NCBI RefSeq assembly: GCF_015832195.1
Contig: NC_052027.1
Span: 3,720,001 to 3,784,000, forward strand
Length of the DNA: 64,000 nt
Origin: Motacilla alba alba
Lineage: Eukaryota; Chordata; Aves; Passeriformes; Motacillidae
Reading direction: 5' to 3'
Positions 1 to 11,735 of this stretch are shown here, in pieces (the stretch's first letter is position 1; each line of letters begins with the position of its first letter). Below the pieces are notes generated by a model, which was not told the origin of the DNA, searched no databases, and was given only the letters and a program-made list of their open reading frames with translations. The position numbers were made by a program, and so were the translations under genes.

Positions 1-40
1 GAAGGACCAGATTCACGGTGTTCAGTGGCACAGAACGCAG

Positions 41-46
41 GTAAGT
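41..46 (+). promoter_or_regulatory. Perfect 5' splice-donor match
   Basis: Bases 38-46 read CAG followed by GTAAGT, a perfect match to the U1 snRNA consensus. If used, bases 1-40 would be the end of an exon and the following sequence an intron. Because 3'-UTR-like sequence with polyadenylation signals follows directly, this could be a composite terminal exon, where splicing competes with polyadenylation. A chance match is also possible. Confidence 0.35.
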
Positions 47-81
47 GAAGCACAGTGTTACGATGGCAAAGTTTCGACTCT

Positions 82-117
82 TACACAGACACACACACAC
101 ACACAGACACCGACACA
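82..117. repeat. (CA)n microsatellite, interrupted
   Basis: This is a run of CA dinucleotides interrupted by G and CG steps. It lies inside the 3'-UTR-like segment, and such tracts are common there. It is short and imperfect, so probably only modestly polymorphic. Confidence 0.85.
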
Positions 118-822
118 GCTTGCCTGACTCGCTCAGTTGACGTAGTTCTGCAAAGGAAAGGTGACAGCGTTTTACACCACCAGGCTATTTATTTCAATTG
201 GAACTTTGCTTCAAATTGGACAGACCCAAAATTTGGCAGCAGCTTCTGTGAGTTTATTTCCACTGAGATGTTTTCACCTGCCTTACCAAGATCATTCTCA
301 GTCTACTTTTTTAAGCTCTACCATAAACTTAAATTATTGAAAATTTATTAATTGCTGACTATATAATAACCTTTGCTTGTATGTAACCGAATGGTTTTAA
401 GAGCCAACATTTAGAGTATGACAATGGAGCTGAACAGTTTTTAATGCGCAAGCAGTTCTGTTCTTGTGTATGACTTGTAACCTTAATTTACTGTGTAAAG
501 ATGGTTACATTATTTCCTTAGCTTTGTTTGTTGGAGACAAATATAGATTGCTTGTTTAAGTATGTCAAAACATAATCTTATCTTGTGGATTTTTATGTTA
601 ATGTATTATACGAGCTCTATTTTTCATTTGCCCAGAAAGACAGCTTGTATAACGCTTCTGAAAGTTTTTCCGCTCTGTAAAGTCTTTAGAGCTGACAGTC
701 CTGTTAGGTTTGTTTTAATCTTCATGCTAAAGTGTCAATGGTGGTTTTGTGAACTGGTCAGAAATTCACAGGTCTTAAATGTTTTTGGGAAATTTATATT
801 GGACACTGCTCTTTGTCTAGCA

Positions 823-828
823 AATAAA
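823..828 (+). promoter_or_regulatory. Polyadenylation signal AATAAA (proximal)
   Basis: This is a canonical AATAAA hexamer in AT-rich 3'-UTR-like sequence. A CA dinucleotide about 30 bases downstream and T-rich sequence after it are compatible with cleavage near 855. It would give the shorter of two transcript ends. Confidence 0.45.
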
Positions 829-946
829 AGATGTTAATATATTCCTGTTACTGGCATGTGCACGACTGTTATTAGAAGCCACTTTATCATTTTCCTGCTT
901 TAAATAGAAATGTCTATTTATGAATTCTGCTTGTAGTTTTTTCACA

Positions 947-952
947 AATAAA
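947..952 (+). promoter_or_regulatory. Polyadenylation signal AATAAA (distal)
   Basis: This is a second AATAAA, 124 bases beyond the first. A CA step lies near 973 and a CT/T-rich downstream element at about 978-990, which is the expected order for a cleavage site. The base composition becomes more mixed after this point, so it is the better candidate for the end of the gene. Confidence 0.5.
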
Positions 953-960
953 ATAGTAAA

Positions 961-3900
961 ATTTAATTAAATCTGCAAGCTCTCTTTTTTGGGAGATGCC
1001 AGTATTCAGAAAAGGTGGAGAGTCCTCTCGTTGGAGCAGCTCCTCAGTGTGGCTGGCTCGTTCCTGAGCCACCGCTCAAGCACCCGCTTCTGCAAACACA
1101 GGTTGTGCCCATGGAAAACCTCAGTCAAGTGAGTAAATCCAGTTTGTTCCCTGGGACTCACGACTTGGGGAAGACTTTGTGGCAGATGTGTCTGCAGAAT
1201 TTGGGTTTCTGGTCCCTGGAAATAATGTTTTTTCCTCTTTCTGTAGCTGCAGGAGAGGCAAGGCTTAGTGCGGAGGATTTAGTGAGAGCCCTTGGGAGAT
1301 CCTTTGCCTGTCTTGCACTAACAAAGTCCCAGGAGTAAATTTAATAAAATGTAATTGAGAGTCTAATTGTATTTTTGTAGCATAAAAATACTGGTATTTT
1401 GCAAGCGGTGTTTTGGTCTCTGCCTAGGAAACAAGGTGATGTGAATTACTGTGCTCTTTCTAGTTCATGTTTTCCCTCCACCATTGAGATGGGAGATGTG
1501 TGATGTAACTGTTCAAATATGAAGCTGAAATCTGAAAACAAAGCAACGGATAAAATGCCAAGGGGACAGAATCTTTTTCCTGGGAATAGGAAGGCAGTTC
1601 CTAAAGGAAAAGGCACTTGGATACTTTTAGGTAAGCTGAGGGAAGCGTGTGTTACAAAGAGAGGTCGCTTTAGAAAGCCCCATGTGCAAACAGACGCTTG
1701 AATGCTTTTAACCTCAGTTGGAAGCGATTCAGGTGCCTTTGTGCCAAGAATGAGAAGAAACAGGAAAGGTAGTGGTTGTTCTACAGCCCTGAAAAGCACT
1801 TGTTTGGCATGCTGAGGACTGAGGAGGGGAACAGTCCTTGCCTTGAAGAGTGTACAGTCGCTGTCCTCGACCTGTCACCAGCCAAAGCTGCCAGAGCCAC
1901 CATGGGGGCAAAGCATGAGAGCTGCAGGGACAGGAGGAGGCGGCTGCATCTTCATCACCTTGATGCTTGAATATGAAGGTAAAAGCTTGAATGGAGCCAG
2001 CAAAAGACTTCCATGGCAGTGTCATCTCCCTCAGAGCCTTCCCAGTCACCTCTTTGCTGGCATTTCAGGTGACTGGTCTGGAAATTCCTTGCCTTGGAGC
2101 CGTGTGAGCCAAGGGCCACCTCCAGTGCCAGAGCTGCAGTTGTCCCTGCTGTCACTGCATGAAGAAGATGCAGTGCCACACTCATGGATTTGTGGATTCC
2201 TCCAGGATGCACATGTTCAGATTCAGGCTGGTGGCTTGCCTGGCAGCAGGCTGGATGGATTCCTCCTGCCCCACTTGGTTATTTAAAGGTAAGCCTGAGT
2301 CTGTAATGCTTTAAACTGAGTAGAGCTGTGAAACTTCACTTGTGATTCACAAACTGATCAGATTAAAAGAAAACCAGAACAAACTGATCTGGAGAACCAG
2401 CAGGATCTGGAAGGAAGAGAGAGACTGGCTGCATTTTGTAACACCTGGATGCCCTCGTGCCTTTTGTAGTTGTAACAAGGAGAGGGAAATGTCAGGTCTT
2501 TCTGCCTTTCCCTCGGCTGTTGCTTGAATATTTACGTGCCCAAGTCTTGCTTGCCTTTGCTCCTGCTGTCAGCAGACACAGCAAGGCTTGTTCACTGTTT
2601 TCCCTTACAATGATGGATTGCTTGATATTTGTGTGGAGCCTTTTTCCAGACAGGGTTGGGGCTGATGCTGATTCCAGCTGAACACATCTAATAGGAAGAC
2701 ACTGGAAACTTCAGCTGTGTTTTCTCATTGTTTATTCTCAGCAGAGAAAAACCTGCATGCAGAGATCACCAACGACATCAAAGGCTGTTTCAGAATTTCC
2801 TAATCAAAGCACTTCACACCACTGCAATTATCCCACTTGCAAAACTTCTCCGTGGCAGAGCAGGGAAGCCTGTGACAGCGAAGAGCACTGTGTGCCTAGC
2901 TCTGGTCTGCAGTTAGTATTGATGGTAGAGATAAAAATGCTGCCTTCCTGCAGCCAGTGCTGCGCATCTCAGCGCTAGCCTGCAGTCCCCTGGTGCTCCT
3001 CAGACAGGGATCACTCCTCGCTCAGCAGGAACTGATCTGGCAGCCCTGGCTGAGCAGGAAGCACGGAAGGCACGAGCCGGTTGTGCTTCCTAGATGAGGA
3101 ATCAAGAAACAAATACTCCCTTGTTCTCCTCTGTCTCCATATAAAAAAAAAAAGAAAAAGAAAAGAGAGAGAGATTGCTCTCTATCATGACTATTTATTG
3201 TTCCCAGGATACTGGAATTTCATTATTTTCTAACATTATTAATTTTTTCTAACCTCTTTTCCTTCATTGTTAAGAGTTGACAAAAGTGTTCTGACATCCT
3301 TTGGAGACTGTTCCGCTTCCCCCTTTCTCCAAAACCATCCTGAGAAGGACTGAAAATGGCACAGTGGCAACTAGAGAGTCCCAGGGTGAGAATCCCTGCT
3401 GCTCCACATCCCTGCCTTGGCAATCCTCCCTTCCTCCTGCCAGCAGGTGAGGCAGAGGCATCCAAAGCTGATATTCCCTTAAATACTGTGAAATTCCCAG
3501 TGTATACACACTTGATAACAGCACATCAAAAGCTTTTTAGGAAGCTTTTAAATTAGCCACAGCTACTGGAGCTGGACAGAGTTTGAGGGGGGAAATCTGA
3601 AGTGTTGGAAAAAAACAAGTTTGGGAGCTGAATTTGGGTACAGAATATGCCTGTGAGCAGGAGGAGGCTGGAATGCTGCAGGAACAGCACACAGTGGCCC
3701 AGGTGAGTAGCATGGGAATGGATAAAGCTGATTTTTGTTCCTCCCCATGCTGTGCTGTCTGATTCATGTTGCCCAGGAGGTTTGGTGTGGACTTGGCAGG
3801 AGGAGTTTTCCATGTTTGTGTGTGTATTTTAGGAGGGATTAAAGCTCACAGCAGAGAAGCAGAACCACTGAAATTTTAATTCTGCCTTCACCCTGGAATT

Positions 3901-4714
3901 GATACCTATCTAATACATACAAGCTATATTCTTAAATATAGATGGTGTATTAATATAGATGGTGTATTTTTACATAGGCTGTAGAGATATTCTACAGGAT
4001 AGGCTAAAGGTGCAGTGAAGTTTAAAAGCACAACTTGTCAAAAGTTGTCTCTGACAGGGATTTACTCTTTTTCTGAGTCTCTAGAGGAATCACCAGCATA
4101 AGCCAAGAGTAAGTAGGGCCAACAATCCCTCCCACCCCTTTTGGGTGGTTATTACTGTCTTGCTCTGCAAATTGGCTTCCACACCAAGCAGGCTGTCTCT
4201 GTTCATATGCTTTACTTCCCTGTGGGGTTTATAAAAATGAGATGAAGAAAGGGCAGGAAAAAAGTAGCTTTCCATTAAATTAATTTCTTTCTGATCCGAG
4301 AAAGACAAAATCATGGAGCAGCAGAAGGAACTGGTTAGGGCTCAAGGCTGATGCTACTCTCTGGGTAGGTTCATTTGTTTATACACCCAGATTTTTGTTC
4401 AAAGGTTTGAAGAGACATCCATCAGCCTTGAGCCTCTCAATGGCTTTGGAAGAGGCTTCACAGAGCGTGGATGGAGGAGCTGCCCTCAGCCAGGGGAAGC
4501 CCTCTGGGTGCCCCTGCCCAGGAGCAAACACCTCGTGCTTTCAACCTTTCTTACACGCACAGTGCCTTCTCTTCATTCCCAGCACTGAGAAGCCTCTGAA
4601 ATCTCAAAATCTCTCTGCTCGGCCTTTGTGAGAGGCTGAGGCTTTGGCTGAGGGTTCGGGCTGCACCCAGGCTTTGACAGCATTGACAGCAGAGCCCGGG
4701 AAAGCCTGGCAGCA
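961..4714. other. Unique non-coding sequence, no gene seen
   Basis: I see no gene, transposon or RNA in this stretch. Open frames here are short, overlap on both strands and have no recognisable protein content. Small items only: another AATAAA at 1343, a perfect 17-bp tandem duplication at 3935-3968, and a purine tract listed separately. The region may be downstream flank of the possible gene at the left edge. Confidence 0.6.
3141..3174. repeat. A/G-rich purine tract
   Basis: This is a run of A with G interruptions that ends in GA dinucleotides. It is low-complexity sequence with no coding meaning, of the kind scattered through vertebrate non-coding DNA. Confidence 0.8.
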
Positions 4715-5090
4715 TCCCTGCGTGCCCGGGACTCGCGCTCGCTACCAGGAGACAGCGGGTGGAAATGAATGTAGCCGCTCCTATTGTTCTCCTCATTCAA
4801 CGCAAGTTTTGTTGGTGTGAAGTTAAGGAAGGGAAATGTGGGCTGGAGTTACGGGAGCGCTCCCTGGAGAAGGAATCCGGTGATTCCCGGGGCCGGGATT
4901 GTTGCGGCAGCGCGGGATGCGATGGCTGCGTGACAGCCTGGCAGGGATCGGCCTGCGAGTCGCTGTGCCACAATGGCACGGGGAAAATGAGTGACGGGAA
5001 CCTCCCCTGACTGCAGAGCTCCCGAATTGTGATGACACTCACAGCGGGAGAAAGCCTGGCGGGGGGCGGGAGAGGCTGACGGGGGTGCCA
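4715..5090. promoter_or_regulatory. Short CpG-dense patch with a GC box
   Basis: CpG dinucleotides are visibly dense here, in contrast to the CpG-poor DNA to the left. A GGGGCGGG Sp1-type box lies at 5063-5070. Such patches in vertebrate genomes often mark an unmethylated promoter or enhancer. I see no TATA box and no convincing first exon, so the direction of any transcription is unknown. The patch abuts a large C-rich minisatellite, and GC-biased sequence evolution around that array is an alternative explanation for the CpG content. Confidence 0.4.
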
Positions 5091-5182
5091 GGTTTTGGGA
5101 ATTGCTGCAGGCTGCTGTCTCTGACTCAGCCCTGGCTGCTGTCTGTGTCGGCTGCCTCCACCTTCCCACTCATCCCAGGAGG

Positions 5183-5816
5183 GTCTGCCATCCCCCTGCC
5201 ATCCCCCTGGCCCTGGCAGGGTCTGCCATCCCCCTGCCATCCCCCCTGCCATCCCCCCTGGTATCCCCCTGCCATCCCCCCTGGCACCTCCGGGCCCTGG
5301 CAGGGTCCGCCATCCCCCTGGCATCCCCCCTGGCATCCCCCTGCCATCCCCCCTGCCATCCCCCAGCCTTTGCAGGGTCTGCCATCCCCCTGGCATGCCC
5401 CCAGCCTTTGCAGGGTCCGCCATCCCCCTGCCATCCCCCTGCCATCCCCCTGGCATGCCCCTGGCCTAGGAAGGGTCTGCCATCCCCCTGGCATGCCCCT
5501 GCCATCCCCCTGGCACCCCCCTGCCATCCCCCAGCCTTTGCAGGGTCCACCATCCCCCTGCCATCCCCCTGGCCTTTGCAGGGTCTGCCATCCCCCTGGC
5601 ATGCCCCTGGCCTAGGAAGGGTCTGCCATCCCCCTGGCATGCTCCTGGCCTTTGCAGTGTCTGCCATCCCCCTGCCATCCCCCAGCATTTGCAGGGTCTG
5701 CCATCCCCCTGCCATCCCCCTGGCACCCCCCTGCCATCCCCCTGGCCTTTGCAGGGTCTGCCATCCCCCTGGCATCCCCCTGCCATGCCCCTGGCATGCC
5801 CCTGGCCCTGGCAGGA
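5183..5816. repeat. C-rich minisatellite with 12-bp subunits
   Basis: About 630 bases are built from 12-base words of the type CCATCCCCCTGC or CCATCCCCCTGG. About twelve longer spacer words ending in GGGTCTGCCAT or GGGTCCGCCAT break them up, giving an irregular higher-order pattern. Variants include CATGCCCCTGG and CACCCCCCTG. The minus strand carries runs of five or six G at close spacing, so it has strong G-quadruplex potential. Because the subunit is divisible by three, frames stay open for about 300 codons on the plus strand and about 260 on the minus strand. Those frames are low-complexity artefacts, not genes. Copy number is likely to vary between individuals, and the region is prone to assembly error. 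Confidence 0.95.
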
Positions 5817-8800
5817 GGAGCCAGGCTGCAGCAGCAGCAGGAGAGCAGCCTGTGTTCTGTTTCTCCGTGCTGCTGTGCTGCTGCAGCAATCCTGGAGCAG
5901 GCTTGGGGAGATGGCCCCGCTGGACGCTCCTCAGCCACAGCTCTGTCAAGCCTTCTGCTCATTTCCTGCCTCAGTTTATCTTACCATGCAGGCCCAGCTC
6001 TGCTTTTGGGTGCTCATGAACCCGTGTATCCTCTGCAAGTCCCATTAGAGATGCCAATCATCATTTTCCTTCTGTGCCAAGTTATAAATCTCACAGATTT
6101 ATATACCCAAAGTCCTCATCAATCAAGAGATGAGGTCAAAGGCAATGAGTTAAAACAAGGGGGAGGTGACTCCACTGAGAGCAGTGTGGAGCTCCCTCCT
6201 GTAGGGCTGGTGATTCCCCTGGGCTTGGTGCTGTGGGCTCACTCTGCCCTCTCTGCCAGCCAGACAGCTTAACCCATGGAGAAAAAGGTAAAATCTAAAG
6301 GATTTCACCCCTTTCCTCCCCACATCCACATGCTGTCTGAGGAGCAGGAGCTGGATGGAGCAGGATGTGAAGCTCTCAGAGCCCTGGTCTCCTGGCTGAA
6401 ACCAGAAGGCAGACCACCATCCTTCCTTGTCTTGGGGAGGAGCCTGCGCTGGGCCACTGGAGTTACTCCTGCTGATGTGCTGAGTGCTGTACTTCACACA
6501 TGCCTGGGAGTCACTCTCCATGCAGGAAGGGAGTCTGTGCCTTGTCCTGCTGGACAATGGGAGATGTTTTTTCCAACGGCAGATCAGAAATTTATTTGTA
6601 GTGGGTTAGTGACTCTCCTGGTGCTCAACAGGTTCTCCTTCATGTTGGGCTTGCCAGAAGGGGGTTGGCATTCCCAAAAGCTGGGATGGTGGAGTGGATC
6701 TCAAACAGCACTTAAATCCAATGTTGTTTTTCTCTTTTCTCACCTTTATCTACCATTAACAATACTCTTGACATCTGGACTAGGGTAAATAGAGATTTTT
6801 TAACTGTATCTCTGCATCTGGGTTACTCCATGTTGCTGGCAAAGCTGGAGGTGATCTGTTCCTGCTGGGACAGGGACCTGGGCTCTGGTCACAGACCTGG
6901 TGACACACAGAAGCAGAGGGTGAGCAGGGAAAGCTGCCTCTCTGCTCCAGTCATCCCTGGCTTGTCCTGTGCCTTTGGACCTTGAGATGCTCCTGCTGAG
7001 GCTTTCACAAGCTCTCTCTTGGGATTTTGGCCAGTGCAAGTAATTCTACTCGGGAGTTTTAAAACTGCTGCCCGGGGAGGCAGAGCTCAGCCCGCAGCTC
7101 TGAGTGCATATATCCTTGCTGTTCCATGGATTAAAAAAAATAATAAAATAAACAGTGGTGCTCTTACCTCAGGCTATCCATTAGGAGTGTGATTTAGTGC
7201 AGGGAGGGCTATAAAGGCAGTTGATAAATCTTCTGTGCAGCACAAATAAAATCTCTTGCGGGAGGAGGAAGGCCCTGGATAACGGAGCGGGGAGGGAACA
7301 GCCCTTTCTCCCTTGTCTAATTAGGCTGTCCAGGAGGAGTTAATATAAAATAATAGATCTGGAAAGCCCAAATCTTCACAGCCTCAGGAAGGACTTCATC
7401 CCCTTAAATTACGAGGCTAAGACCTCATTCAGCAGTGCTTTGAAGGAGATCAGCTGGCAGCGCTATTCACGGCGGCTCCGGGCGCGGGCGCGGGCGCTGC
7501 GTGATTGCAGCATCTTCTGAAGAGAAGAGCTCGCTCCTGTTCCCATTCAATGCTACTATTTTTATCCTCCTTAATTTCTAGAAGGTATTTCCAAGTGGGA
7601 AGCAGAGCAGAGAATAGCAGATCTTAACTCTGCCCCGTGTAACAATTGCTGTAAAAAGGAGGGAGAGATGTTTGAAATAGCTGGCGTCTATTTTTGGTAC
7701 CACCGATGTGGTGGCAAAGCTCCTGGAGGTGTTTGCAGCCCTCGGCACCCTGAAGGTGATGGGAAATGGGGTGAAGGGGTCACTGCTGGCCCTGCCTCCC
7801 ATGGGGTGCACAGGCTCCTGACTGTGCCTGGAGCCAGATGTTCCTGGGGGTGTCTCGGAGGGGCCACGGGGAAGGGCGATGCTGGCTGGCAAAATGGGGT
7901 GTCTCTGCTGGCCTGTATCCCCCTCCCAGCCCAGGAGACCACTCCTGTCTCACCCCTCCTGGGCCCCCCTTGCCTTTGGAGAGCTTTGATCCTTTTCCAT
8001 ATGGGAGGCAGAAGAGCAGAGGGACTCAATTAGGTGCAGTTACCTCACCCACCGCAGAGCAGCCAGGCCTGCTGGCATGAGGTCAAGGAGGAAATCCTGG
8101 GCCCACCAGGGCCAAAATGGAGGAGTTTCAGGGGCTGCCTTGGACCTTGTGCTCTCTCCTGCTGAGCTGTAAAAGGCTCAAAGTCTTCCAGCATCATGGA
8201 AAGGCTGGAGAGCTCAGGAATGACCATCACTGACCCCTGGATGGCTGTTGGAGCTGTGGGGTGAGGGAAGTGCTTTGGGAAGAGGATAAAACAGGATGGA
8301 TCCTGGCTGCAAAACACAGCCTGGGACTGAGCATTGTGCAAGGGGGCAAATAGGGACAGTGATTCGTGGGTCCCCATTTCAGTTTGTGACCCTGGCCACG
8401 CAGTTTTGGATGTGTAACAGGGCTTTTATCTCGTGATTATCCCTTCAGCAGCCACAGCTTTTGCTTCTCTACATGCCCAGGATCTCTGAAGCTGCTGAGC
8501 ACAATGTTGGCACACAGCTCTTGTGCTGGACAGAAGCGTCCTGCTTCACTTGAACATGAAATATAAATCAGAGATCAAGTGAATTATTGTGCCATGCTGC
8601 TGCTCAGGCAATAGGGAGTCTTTAAATCAATCAGGCCCCAAATAAATAAATAAACGTGCAGCAGACATGCTGGAGTGCATGTCTGATTCCTATCAGAGGC
8701 AGTAATTCAAGGCAGATGCTTGCAGTTCTCTGCTTCCCTCTCTGTTACCTGGGCTGCTGGAGGCACAGGAGACAGAAAGCAGATTTTTTTTTTTTTCCTA

Positions 8801-9323
8801 AGCTTTCATTATTGTTGCCAAAGAAACCATTTCATTTGCTTGCCACGTGTGCAGCAAATCTGGTTCAATCCATCTGGATGCCAAGGGATGAAGGAGGAGG
8901 GCTTGGGGGAGGAAGGTCTGCAGAGTGCAGCCACCTCAATGCCCGTGGTGCGCCGTGACCCTGGCGCGGGCTGGGAGCTGCAGGAGGCAGTGCTGCTGCT
9001 GCCTGGGGAGGCTGCAAGGGCCCCACTTCAAGGGTTTGACCCGCACGAGCATCTCCACAGCAGCTTGGACAGCTGGGTGAGCTGGGGCTGGAGGGCTCAT
9101 CCCTCAGAGACCCTCCAGACACCGGCCCAGGGAGCAGCACCGCCCTGTGAGTGCCTGCCTGGGAGATCCTTCCACCCCCAGGCACTAACACTTCCCTGGT
9201 TTTCCTTTCAGCTCACACTGGCACTCGGGAGAGAAACGTTTGAAGTGTTTGATCTTTCTGGGCTGCTCTTTCCCTCCTGCAGGTGCCGGGCTCAGGAGCA
9301 GAGATCCCTGGAGCACTGAGTCT
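5817..9323. other. Unique non-coding sequence with a small CpG cluster
   Basis: No gene is supported. A compact run of CpGs lies at about 7455-7505 inside otherwise AT-rich sequence (7320-7640) that contains TAATTA-type cores; this block could be a regulatory element. A T13 run lies at 8784-8796. The remaining open frames are short and overlap on both strands. Confidence 0.55.
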
Positions 9324-9572
9324 GCCTGGCACCATCCTGCTCCCCCCATGGCTGGCATCACCCTACTCCCTCCTGCCTGGCACCATCCTCCATCCTGCTC
9401 CCCCCATGACCAGCACCATCCTGCTCCCCCCATGACCAGAATCATCCTGCTCCCTCCATGACCAGCACCATCCTGCTCCCTCCATGACCAGCATCACCCT
9501 ACTCCCTCTTTCCTGGCATCATCCTGCTCCCCCCGTGACCAGCACCATCCTGCTCCCTCTTGGCTGGCAGCC
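9324..9572. repeat. 26-bp minisatellite
   Basis: About nine copies of a 26-base unit of the form CATGACCAGCACCATCCTG plus a CTCCCCC stretch. The CATGACCAG anchor recurs at 9405, 9431, 9457 and 9483, exactly 26 bases apart. Flanking degenerate copies use CCTGGCATC or GGCTGGCATC in place of the anchor. One junction carries a 6-base extra (about 9385), a small duplication of CATCCT. The plus strand is C-rich, as in the array at 5.2 kb. Confidence 0.92.
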
Positions 9573-11077
9573 TGGGCAGGAGCATGGAGGGTGCTCTGGG
9601 TGACTCTCCCCATCGCTGCCCAGCCCTGGGGATGGTTCCAACACCAGCAGTGAATGTGGGCAGCCAAGCCTGGGCTGGAGGGGCCTGGGATGACACAAGC
9701 TGTGCTAGCCAGGCAGAGCAGAGGCTGTGAGGTGAGTGTGCTGCCCCGGGAAGGTGGCAGTGGGGGCTTAGTCCCTTTTCCAGGGCAGTTTTTGTCACTT
9801 GCAAATGGTCCTGGGCCCCTCTCACCAGCCCCCGAGGCTGGAGGTGTGTATTTGGATTTCTCTGGAGCTTTGCTTGCAGCTGCAGTCTCTGCCCTTGTGT
9901 GCCCAGTGCTTTATAAAGGCAAACGAGCCCTGACGCTGATGGGAGGCTGCTGGCACAGCAGGGAGTTCCCTCACGCCCTTTCATCTGTCCTGAGCAAACC
10001 TGGCAACATCAGCCCAAGGTGATGAGATTTCACTAAGTCAGGGCCTCTTCTCCCTTGAGTTCCCCCAGGAGAATGTTGAAAGTGAACCTTGGACCAGTGG
10101 GGCTGACACTCTGTGATAAAAGATAAAATGATTGCAACACCGGGGATTCAGCCTGGATTTCTGAAGCTTTATCCCCAGGGGAGAGCTGAACTGATGCATG
10201 GGTAAGTTTTTTCCTCCTAGAACTCCACTTGTAAACCCAAAAGAATAAAGGTCAATCAGTTGAACCCACTCAGCACATAATCCTGTGCCCTTCTGAGTTA
10301 GCACAATCTGTGTAACACAAGGCAGGCTGATGCACAGTTGTGCTGCATTTACCCCACAGCAGGTTCACCCCTCAGCTCTGAGTGCCATTTCTGGTGCGTT
10401 CCTCTCCAGCAGCTCATCCCAGCCCTGGACAGCAGTGTAAATCCTTCTTTGCAAATCATTGACCCAATAGGTCATAAAAGTTCCTTTATGGCCTGTCAAG
10501 ACAAGCGAGGTTCTTTACGTGCACCCTAAGTCAGCACAGTAAAACTTTTATGGTGTTTTCAATAACAAGAGCTACTGCACATGAACAGCAACTAATTTTT
10601 AAAGCCTTGGTATTTCAGCTGAGATGAGGTTTTTTCCTCTCTTCTGTTGGAAAAACACTGAGATTAGTGAGCTCAGCAGTCAGTGCCTGGAGCTGACCTC
10701 TCTGCCTGATGTGGTGCTCCAACCTCACAATTACTGAGCACCCCTGGAGAGGAGCTTCTGCAAACCAGGCTGCCCTTCTGGTAACATCTGTGCAAGTGGA
10801 GAAGCTGAGCTTCAGGTTCCCAGGTGCCTTTGGGAAGCAGCAATCCCCAATCCCACTGCTGCACCCAAGGGCTGAGTGTGGAAATACCCAAAGGAAGGGG
10901 GCAAGGGGCACACACCATCCTGGCACACCTTCAACAGGGTTTATTCAGAGTCCTCTGCTTGTTACAATCACAATTTTAGTCCTCTGAAGTTGCTGCTGTG
11001 GCCATGAGTGCCTGCTCCTCCCCAGGGTCCAGTCTGGGCAGAGATGATGGGGTTTGCTGACCTGCACAAAGGAGTTG

Positions 11078-11139
11078 TTTTTTGTGCTGTTGTGTTTTGT
11101 TTGTTTTTTTGTTTGGTTTTTTTTTTTTTTTTTTTTAAT
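11078..11139. repeat. GTTTT-rich tract with a long T run
   Basis: T-rich low-complexity sequence with G interruptions, ending in about 20 uninterrupted T. It could be the remnant of a retroposed poly(A) tail on the minus strand, but no element body or target-site duplication is recognisable. Confidence 0.8.
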
Positions 11140-11707
11140 AAGAGAATGACATTCTTTTCTGAGCTCTGCCAGGCCTGAGCTGTCCTGACTCTGCCTCTGA
11201 GATGTCCTCAGACAAGGTGTGATGGATGTTGTCCCCGTGCCCTTTAATTACCTGGTGGGAATGACTGTGCCCTAAATCCACACTGCAGCAGCCAGGGGCT
11301 GTAACTTCTCTCCTCACTGCAGCCTCAGCCACTTCCCTGCTTTTCTCCACTCCTTTGCCCAGTTACAGCCTTTGCCTCTTTGCACTCAGGCTTGAAGCTG
11401 TGCTGCCCCATGACCCCAGAGTGGGGATCCCCACGTGCCCCTGGCCCCAGTGGGTTACAGGATTGGGGTCTGGGGTCCCGTGCCAGCAGTGGGGTCCCTG
11501 CTGGCTGGAGCCTCAGCCCTCAGTGCTGCTCATGCAGGGGTTCATGCTCGGGGCACCGGGGTGGGAATCAATGCTGGGACAGTCAGCACTGATTTCCCAA
11601 CCCTGACAGAAGCAGGGAGCAGAGGACGAGAGAGGTCCTGCTGTTGGGGTTTGCTTTGGGTTGATTTTACCACATTTTCACAGATGAACTCTCTGGGTTT
11701 GCTTTCT

Positions 11708-11735
11708 TTTTTTTTTTTTTTTTTTTTTTTTTTCT
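11708..11735. repeat. Long poly(T) run
   Basis: Nearly thirty T with no other base, followed by a CTTTT/A7 transition. Its length makes it prone to slippage and sequencing error. A minus-strand poly(A) tail is possible, but I see no element attached. Confidence 0.85.

Larger units (their letters stand above)
1..960 (+). other. 3'-UTR-like end of an unidentified gene
   Basis: This stretch is AT-rich and has no long open frame with coding character. It carries two canonical AATAAA signals near its end, followed by T-rich sequence. That combination is what the 3' untranslated region of a plus-strand vertebrate gene looks like. In the first frame the opening 15 codons are open and close with a TGA at 46-48, but all three frames are open across the first 40 bases, so the coding frame cannot be chosen. 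I do not recognise the peptide in any frame and give no gene name. The alternative is AT-rich intron or intergenic DNA with chance polyadenylation hexamers. Confidence 0.42.

Noticed and set aside
5102..6019. Open frames of about 300 codons (plus) and 260 codons (minus) rich in Pro/His or Gly/Trp
   Set aside because: They run through the 12-bp-subunit minisatellite. Units divisible by three keep frames open on both strands; the predicted proteins are low-complexity repeat translations with no domain.
11708..11735. Poly(T) as the tail of a minus-strand retroposed gene copy
   Set aside because: No gene-like body is recognisable on the expected side and no flanking duplication is visible.
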